Shown here one piece after another: positions 57,283-64,000 of a DNA stretch of 64,000 nucleotides. The stretch comes from Coprinellus micaceus (taxonomy: Eukaryota > Basidiomycota > Agaricomycetes > Agaricales > Psathyrellaceae). Below the pieces are notes generated by a model, which worked only from the letters and a program-made list of their open reading frames with translations, was not told the origin of the DNA and searched no databases. Made by a program: the position numbers and the translations under genes. The first letter of the stretch is position 1; the number at the start of each line of letters is the position of its first letter. The DNA lies in contig OX596342.1 in the NCBI GenBank assembly GCA_951394405.1, positions 992,001 to 1,056,000 on the forward strand, in the 5' to 3' direction.

Positions 57283-59615
57283 ATGGCTTTCACTCAGGCG
57301 CATGGCTTCAAAGTCAATACCCTCAACGTGGATCAACACCACCATTCGCATACTCATCTATACGAGCGGCCTTCGATAGTGTTACCCTCAGATCCGTTCC
57401 AACTCCTTCGCGATGCCCGCGCCGTTGAGGCTACCCACACATCCACAACCGCAGCCTACGCCCCAAAATGCAAGCCAGGGAGCAGAGCGAAGGTCATCCA
57501 GGACATCACGGACTGGATTACTATCGATGCAGTCAGGATTTCCCCCTCAGGAACCCCAACATCGATCCTGTGGTTCCAAGGCCCAGCGGGTGGTGGCAAG
57601 ACCTGTATCATGCGGGAGGTAGTGGCTCGTTGTGAGAAGCTGGGACTGCTAACAGCGTCCTACTTCTTCTCGACAAGGGTTGGGGGGCTCGACAACGAAA
57701 CGCCGTTCGTGGTCACTATTGCCTATCAATTGGCCAAAGACGCGATTATGCGAGCGGAAATGTCGCAGGCCATTGTCGAAAACCCAGATCTACTGAAGGA
57801 GTCTCTGGATTTCCAGGCGGAAAAACTATTGTTGACCCCCTTTTCATCATCGCAATGTTCTACAGCGCGTTTGAGGCCAAAAATCATCGTCATCGATGGC
57901 TTCGACGAATGCAGAGAACGCGGTGAACGCGGGGACAGTCCGGTCCGCGCACACCTCCTTGACCTCCTCCAAAGGATGGCCACCTCCTCTCGCAACTTCC
58001 TCATCGTCATCGCCAGCCGACCCGAAGTCGACATCAGGACCGCATTCGCGTCCCCACTCTACCGTTCGAACACCCACATAGTGCGCCTTCAGGACTACGA
58101 TGGATCGTCAGAGATTAGGGACTACTTCTGCGACGAGTTTCGCGGCATCCGTGAAACACATCCTGCCAAGCATTCAATTCCCCTCAATTGGCCCACTGAG
58201 GACATCCTCGAGCCTTTGGTCGACAAATCGTCGGGATCCTACATCTACCCCTCGACGGTCGTCAAATATATCCGTAATCCTCGTCGCAACCCCGTGGCCA
58301 TGCTCCGGGAGGTGATGTCGCTAGAGGCCGCGAACTCCAATCCTCTGGCAGAGTTGGATGCATTGTACCATCACATTCTCCACCCTTCCGAGGTCGACAT
58401 CCCCGTCTTGAAAAGGCTGCTTCATTGCATACAGTCCATGTCAGTTACCTGCGGCTTCCATCTGGGCACGCCTCCCCACGTCACACCCCCTCTCCTGGAT
58501 GAATTGTTTGTGCTGTCGCCAGGCACTGCGTGTACAACGTTGTGCGACCTCCATTCGCTTGTCTCGGTTCCGATGGGAGATGATGACGGACCCCTGCGCT
58601 TCCACCACAAGTCTCTGGGGGATTACCTCCACTCTCCCGTGCGATCTGGTGATCTGTATCAGCCCTACGAAGAAACCGTCAGAGACATCACACAGGCGTG
58701 CCTTTCCCATCTTCAATGCTGGCCTAGCAAGACTCAACTTGGAAACGAAGCTATCAGAGGCGAAAACCGCTCATTGGTGTTGAGCTACGCTGTAGATTAC
58801 TGGACTATCTACCTAACCCTATTTCACAGGGGGCAAACCCCCAGCACACCGGATATCGCCAACTTCGATCCGTCTGTTCTGTGGAAAATAGGACTTGTAT
58901 CTCCGCGTGACCCCGCCACCTGGGGGCTGGACTGTGGAATGAGCGAAATCCAGGTCATCCTGCACAGCTTTATCGTACGTATTCCACGATGTACTCCTAA
59001 ACTTGCCTCCGATTCTAGCAAGGGACTCATTTACCCTTTTAGTGCAATTTCAATGACTGTGCCCCTATATGTATCCGAGCAACCCAGCTACTCGCAATTG
59101 CGGACGATGCGGAGAGTTTTAGGGAAAGAAATGCGAAAGCCGTAGAACAGGACGCACTCATTTGGGCCAGTGAGAATGAGGTTGAGAACCTCATTGCTCG
59201 TTTTGAAGCAGAGGTTCTCAGCCTGGCTCCTCCATATCCTGCATGTCCACTCTCTCCAGAGTCTCCACCGCGCATTACCCCTACGAGCAAGTTGAAATTA
59301 CTCAGTAACAGTAGGAGCTTCTTCACCCCCCCAGTAACTCGACCCGCCTCTCGAATATTTGGCAGCTCAAGGACACCTAACCGTCCTCAGGGTTCACCAT
59401 TGGCTCCTCGTTCCCTGGGTCATTCCCCGAGGCCGGAATCAAGCAGCCTTCACGTTGAGCGCAAGAACAACGACGCACAGCACAAGCCAATTTCGAGGTC
59501 CAAATCGACCACTCCAGTGCCTGCGAATCGCCCTCAGGCTACCGCCTCGAGCTCACGTCGTACACCCGTACGATCGCTGGTCAAGGAAACGTCGAAGAAG
59601 CCAAGTTGGAGGTAG
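57283..59615 (+). CDS. NACHT-domain NTPase with Ser/Pro-rich C-terminal tail
   Basis: Exons 57283-58974 and 59043-59615 give 754 residues. A short N-terminus (M-A-F-T-Q-A-H-G-F-K-V) typical of agaricomycete NACHT proteins precedes Y-A-P-K-C-K-P-G-S-R and the NTPase core: Walker A G-P-A-G-G-G-K-T at about 100-107, Walker B I-I-V-I-D-G-F-D-E-C at about 201-210, and sensor A-S-R-P-E at about 244-248. The F-H-H-K-S-L-G-D-Y-L block after the core is also characteristic. The second exon is joined through a 68-nt intron with GTACGT donor and TTTTAG acceptor; it adds a helical stretch and a basic Ser/Pro-rich tail. No WD40, TPR or ankyrin repeats follow, so this is a short NLR-like form or has lost its sensor. 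An in-frame GTG at 57259 was not used because an ATG follows at 57283. Confidence 0.82.
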
Positions 59616-60382
59616 GACACTTGGCCCCACGCCTCAGTTCGCCACTATGGCACCGCCGATGATTGAAGCTTGAAGTCGCGTTGAATCCGTCTGCGCCCAC
59701 CACCATGCACGCCATGTTCTGTCCTTCCCCCGCTTTCCGATATCCCTTCGTACCACCTCACCCTGATCTATCATGCATTCTTCCGATTTACCCACCTAGA
59801 CACATACTCGCTGCCCCTAATCCTGAGATATTTAGTAACCACTATCTGGATGTCGGGTTTCCCCAGGATACCCTAGCGACCTCCTACCATTGTGAGCTGT
59901 ACGTGTATCGATCGGACTGGGAGCGACAAATGTTAATTGGATTGGGGGTTCTAGAGATGGGAGGGTCATAAAATCTAGGCAGTCACGAACCACAGATCAT
60001 CCTCTGACCAGCTGGGGGAAACGCGGCCCTTGCCAGGGCGGGTCGGAGAATTTAGAGGACCATTCGGAAATATTTCCTGTGGCGCGCAAGCGGGAACGAA
60101 GGAGGCTTGTCCCATATTTACGATGTCCTGGGGGTCGCCCTGGCACCGAATTCGGCTCGACTTGTATGGGCTGTTGAAAAGTAGAGCCACAGTTCATCGA
60201 GGTGTGGGCGTGCTGATTCAGAGTGCACCACGGAATTGGAAGGAGATGCAGGGAAATGCATGGCTGCTAGCAGCCCCGGTAACCACCAAAAACCCAGACA
60301 TTGCTGTCTGAAGGTTCGCATGGACCAAGACCGTTCGGAAGTCCTCGAAGTCCTAGAGTATCCGTACATCGTTGCGGATGCC
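59616..60382. other. intergenic, nothing recognised
   Basis: Between the 3' ends of the NACHT gene (+) and TFB5 (-). A plus-strand frame at 59713-59971 lacks motifs. Confidence 0.4.
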
Positions 60383-60734
60383 TTACTCCAGGGTATAAGT
60401 ATTCTTCTCGAGCTACCGGACACGCTGTTAGGGGCCGTAACGCATTGATAGGCATAGCACGCACCTCATCTTCCAACATTCTCCGAATGGCAACTTCATC
60501 GTCTGCCCTGATGACGAGGTGATAATCATCCAAGTCCTCGATAATGAAGCTCTTCTGCTCGTTTAGAGCAAGGAGAATCTGCTTGACTGCAGGATCGCTA
60601 CGTCTCTGTGAGTTTGAAGATAGAACACCTTGGGCTTGTTAGACATTTACCATGTCAAAAGGATCCCTGGCTTGCATTTCGTCAGAGGATGGTCGACTGC
60701 TACCTGAACAATCCACACCTCGGATGGCCTTCAT
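60383..60734 (-). CDS. tfb5: general transcription and DNA repair factor IIH subunit TFB5
   Basis: Small stabilising subunit of TFIIH, bound to Tfb2/p52 and needed for nucleotide-excision repair and basal transcription. Four exons on the minus strand (60719-60734, 60651-60666, 60465-60597, 60383-60412) give 64 residues. The spliced protein runs M-K-A-I-R-G-I-L-L-T-C-D-P-A-V-K-Q-I-L-L, then I-I-E-D-L-D-D-Y-H-L-V-I and L-E-K-N-T-Y-T-L-E, which is the full Tfb5/TTDA pattern. The first two exons are 16 nt each. The second intron uses a TAG acceptor at 60598 rather than the CAG ten bases earlier; only this choice restores the C-D-P motif. No single open frame shows the gene. Confidence 0.9.
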
Positions 60735-61585
60735 TGGCATCTACCTGCAACTCTGAACACGATTGGGTGTATTGGAAATTCTGCTCCTATCGGCCAACCT
60801 GGACTCCCGGCGCAAGTGAGGTCGAGCGTTAACGCGGTGGTGATGGTCGGAGGAAGAGCCGGAATTCTGACTAAGCGCCCATACGCTCGTCACCAATTGA
60901 CTATCACACCCAATGCTGCTTCGTCCCTCATCTTCTTGGATATCTTGCTCCAGTCTCTTCAGGTATAAGCTTGGGTATAGATCGGTGCCAAACTATCACC
61001 GGTAAGGAACGCGCATACGATCTCCAAACAGAAGATGAACTGACAACCCGTGACTCGATTCTCTACGATCTATCTATCATCTTCTCTCCCTGGGGCGCCC
61101 TCGGTCCCTGGGTACTCACGGACTCCACTCATGGTCGACGAATACCTGGTTCTTCCCCATCGCTGTGACATCGTCTTCGATGTTCTTCATCGCGTCCATG
61201 AATTTCCGATCAAATGAATGCTGCCGCCTGGAACCCGGTGCCTCCTCAACGGGACGGGCGCCTCCGCCGGCAAATTACAACCCTCATCTGGACGATATCA
61301 CCGAACACCTTTGAACTCATCCCTTCTTTCCCGTACATCGTCGCCACTGTGTTTTGGGAGCGGCCTGATCAGAACTATGCAAGTTGGAAGTGCGACTGCC
61401 GGCGCCGCTGCGAGCGAGGCTGGGCTGGGGGCTGGAGGTTCGTCACGCAAGCTGTCCTCCTTTTTGATCGTCTCTTATATTCGCCGCCGTCCCCTCCCAC
61501 TCCTGTGGTGCCCACCCTGCTCGCTGGGACCTTGCTTGCCTTTCGCCGGTCGATTTGCGTTCTCGTTCTCACTGTCGTTACCTGG
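60735..61585. promoter_or_regulatory. divergent upstream region of TFB5 and ribose-5-phosphate isomerase
   Basis: About 850 bp. The frame of the isomerase stays open upstream to an ATG at 61214, but that part has no similarity to isomerases and is taken as leader. Confidence 0.35.
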
Positions 61586-62758
61586 ATGCCTCGAGCAATA
61601 GCCAGCCTCAAGCAGGAGGCGGTACCTGCACCTGTCGTTCAGAAGCTTTCCGGCATTGAGTCCTCGAAGCGGCTCGCTGCGTATACTGCGGTGGACCATT
61701 ATATCAAACCAGAGCACAGAGTGCGTCATTGACCTTTACTGGCCATCCATCCCCAATGCTCACGGGTCTATCAGATAATTGGGATTGGATCCGGATCCAC
61801 TGTTCCTTACGTCGTGGATAGAGTCGCACAGCAGGGGAAGGAGGTCAACCAGGGTCGTGTCTTCGTCCCTACTGGCTTCCAGTCTCGGCAGCTCATCGTT
61901 GCGGCTGGACTTACTCTGGGAGACGTGGACGAATACCCCTCAATAGATGTCACCATTGACGGTGCAGACGAGTGAGTGGGCCGATTACCTCTCCCCTCCT
62001 CGTCACTCACCCAGATGCAGAGTCGATCGCGAGCTGAACCTCATCAAGGGTGGTGGAGCATGTCATCTGCGCGAAAAAGTCATCGCAGAAGCCGCTGAAA
62101 CGTGAATACCATGTCAACGAGACTCGGGCCATGACTTATTCGACTTCCTAGCTTCGTCGTCGTTGCCGATTACCGCAAGAACTCGGAGTTCCTTGGAACC
62201 AACGTGCGTGATGCAGTACCTTGGGCTTCAATTTCCCCCTTACGATCTTCGCAGTATCCCCCTGGGGTCCCCATAGAGGTTGTCCCCTTCGCATATGGAA
62301 AGGTACTGAGTACCGTCCAAAAGTCCTTTGGAGCGCCTAAGGCCACTTTGAGAATGGCTGTTAAGAAGGGTATGTGCGGAGATCCTCAAAGCTCGGAACT
62401 TGACTTCTAATACGCGTTGTAGCTGGCCCTGTCGTTACCGATAACGGTAACTTTGTCATCGATGCTCCCTTTGAAAGAGAGAAAATGCTGGACCCCGCGT
62501 CTGTATGACATTCTCTTCATTTATCAGTTACGAGGAGATGGGCTAAGTACCCGTTGTAGGTGCTGAAGCAGATTAAGTTGCTGACCGGCGTTGTGGAAGT
62601 TGGTCTCTTCTGCAATATGGCCAAAGCAGCGTACTTCGGAAACGAGGTACGCATCTCTCTTACCTCGGCCTTGGCACCAGCTAATCCGCATCTAGGACGG
62701 CACTGTGACTATCCGACGTGCCGACGGAACTGTGGAAGAGGTGGCTGGCGCTGCATGA
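61586..62758 (+). CDS. RKI1: ribose-5-phosphate isomerase (RpiA type)
   Basis: Interconverts ribose-5-phosphate and ribulose-5-phosphate in the non-oxidative pentose phosphate pathway. Eight exons (61586-61720, 61775-61971, 62021-62101, 62152-62203, 62255-62369, 62423-62502, 62560-62646, 62696-62758) give 269 residues, the usual length. Motifs: I-G-I-G-S-G-S-T near 47-54 (phosphate loop), D-G-A-D-E near 107-111 with the catalytic Asp, K-G-G-G-A (catalytic Lys loop) and D-N-G-N-F-V-I-D later; it ends in the D-G-T-V block. The ATG at 61586 is chosen because the conserved N-terminus (E-S-S-K-R-L-A-A-Y) starts about 25 residues later; an upstream in-frame ATG (61214) would add 124 unrelated residues. 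Confidence 0.92.
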
Positions 62759-63080
62759 TATCTGGGGATAGATGTGATGAACTGGAAAGCGTATGGATCT
62801 TATCGTGTACCATTTATCTGCTCCAATTTATGCTCTTGAAGCACTATATCATTACGCCTTTATCCATAATCTTCCAAGGACTGGGGTAACCTCCGAGTCG
62901 CCTCTCTCGGCTTTAGAGCCGAAATGATGATGCACGTGAGTCGCGATCCTAGACGCTGGACCGAATTTTAAGACGCCGCGCTCGAGTCAGTCCGATCTAT
63001 ATCTTTCTTCATCTCCCTATATAATATCGGTCGACGTGTAAAGGCGATAATCTAGCCTCGACAACATCGCTCATTGCACA
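62759..63080. promoter_or_regulatory. intergenic between RKI1 and ARO1
   Basis: About 320 bp holding the 3' end of RKI1 and the ARO1 promoter. A CCTATATAATA stretch at about 63017-63027, 55-65 bp before the ARO1 start, may be a TATA-like element. Confidence 0.4.

Positions 63081-64000
<920 letters not shown>

Noticed and set aside
61214..61585. N-terminal extension of ribose-5-phosphate isomerase from the ATG at 61214
   Set aside because: The 124 extra residues have no resemblance to the family and no clear targeting signal; the ATG at 61586 fits the usual length.

Overview
The window reads as nuclear DNA of a basidiomycete fungus, most likely an agaricomycete. Almost every gene is broken by short GT-AG introns (about 40-100 nt) with CTAAC-like branch sites. 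The housekeeping proteins (uS11, calmodulin, RPI, AROM, Ase1/PRC1, TFB5) are fungal in type. Families common in agaricomycetes are also present: F-box proteins, NACHT NTPases, a cytochrome P450 and fungal 7-TM proteins. I rebuilt the spliced gene models by hand; for every intact model that I call complete, the exon lengths sum to an open frame.

Layout. 1-7.7 kb is gene-poor; I support only two related small secreted eight-cysteine proteins there (minus strand). 7.7-12 kb holds a 71-aa cyanase-N-terminus-like protein (-), ribosomal protein uS11 (+) and a glycerol-3-phosphate/DHAP acyltransferase (+). 13.7-21 kb holds an F-box protein (-) and a 12-exon F-box/WD40 protein with a long Ser-rich N-terminus (-). 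21.7-31.5 kb holds a 4-TM protein (+), a decayed carboxylesterase fragment (-), a zinc-knuckle F-box protein (+), a P450 (+) and a TRIC-like membrane protein (-). 32-41.7 kb holds an unclassified intronless gene (-), a carboxymuconolactone-decarboxylase/alpha-beta-hydrolase fusion (+), a NACHT-TPR receptor-like protein (-) and Ase1/PRC1 (+).

42.3-50.9 kb is the most unusual part. Three paralogues carry a ubiquitin-like domain fused to a C-terminal domain that I recall otherwise from uncharacterised bacterial proteins. One intact copy is on the minus strand, one intact copy is on the plus strand, and between them lies a pseudogene with four visible lesions. An SPX-RING ubiquitin ligase gene sits inside the cluster. 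51.7-64 kb holds calmodulin (with a GC-AG intron), a 509-bp hAT-type MITE beside a tRNA-Thr(CGT), a 7-TM protein, a second NACHT protein, the TFIIH subunit TFB5 (four tiny exons), ribose-5-phosphate isomerase and the start of the pentafunctional AROM gene, cut by the window end.

Several neighbouring genes are divergent and share short upstream regions: uS11 with the cyanase-like gene, the F-box/WD40 gene with the 4-TM gene, the NACHT-TPR gene with ase1, and TFB5 with RPI. RPI (pentose phosphate pathway) and AROM (shikimate pathway, fed by erythrose-4-phosphate) lie next to each other in the same direction. I see no sign that the other genes form a metabolic cluster.
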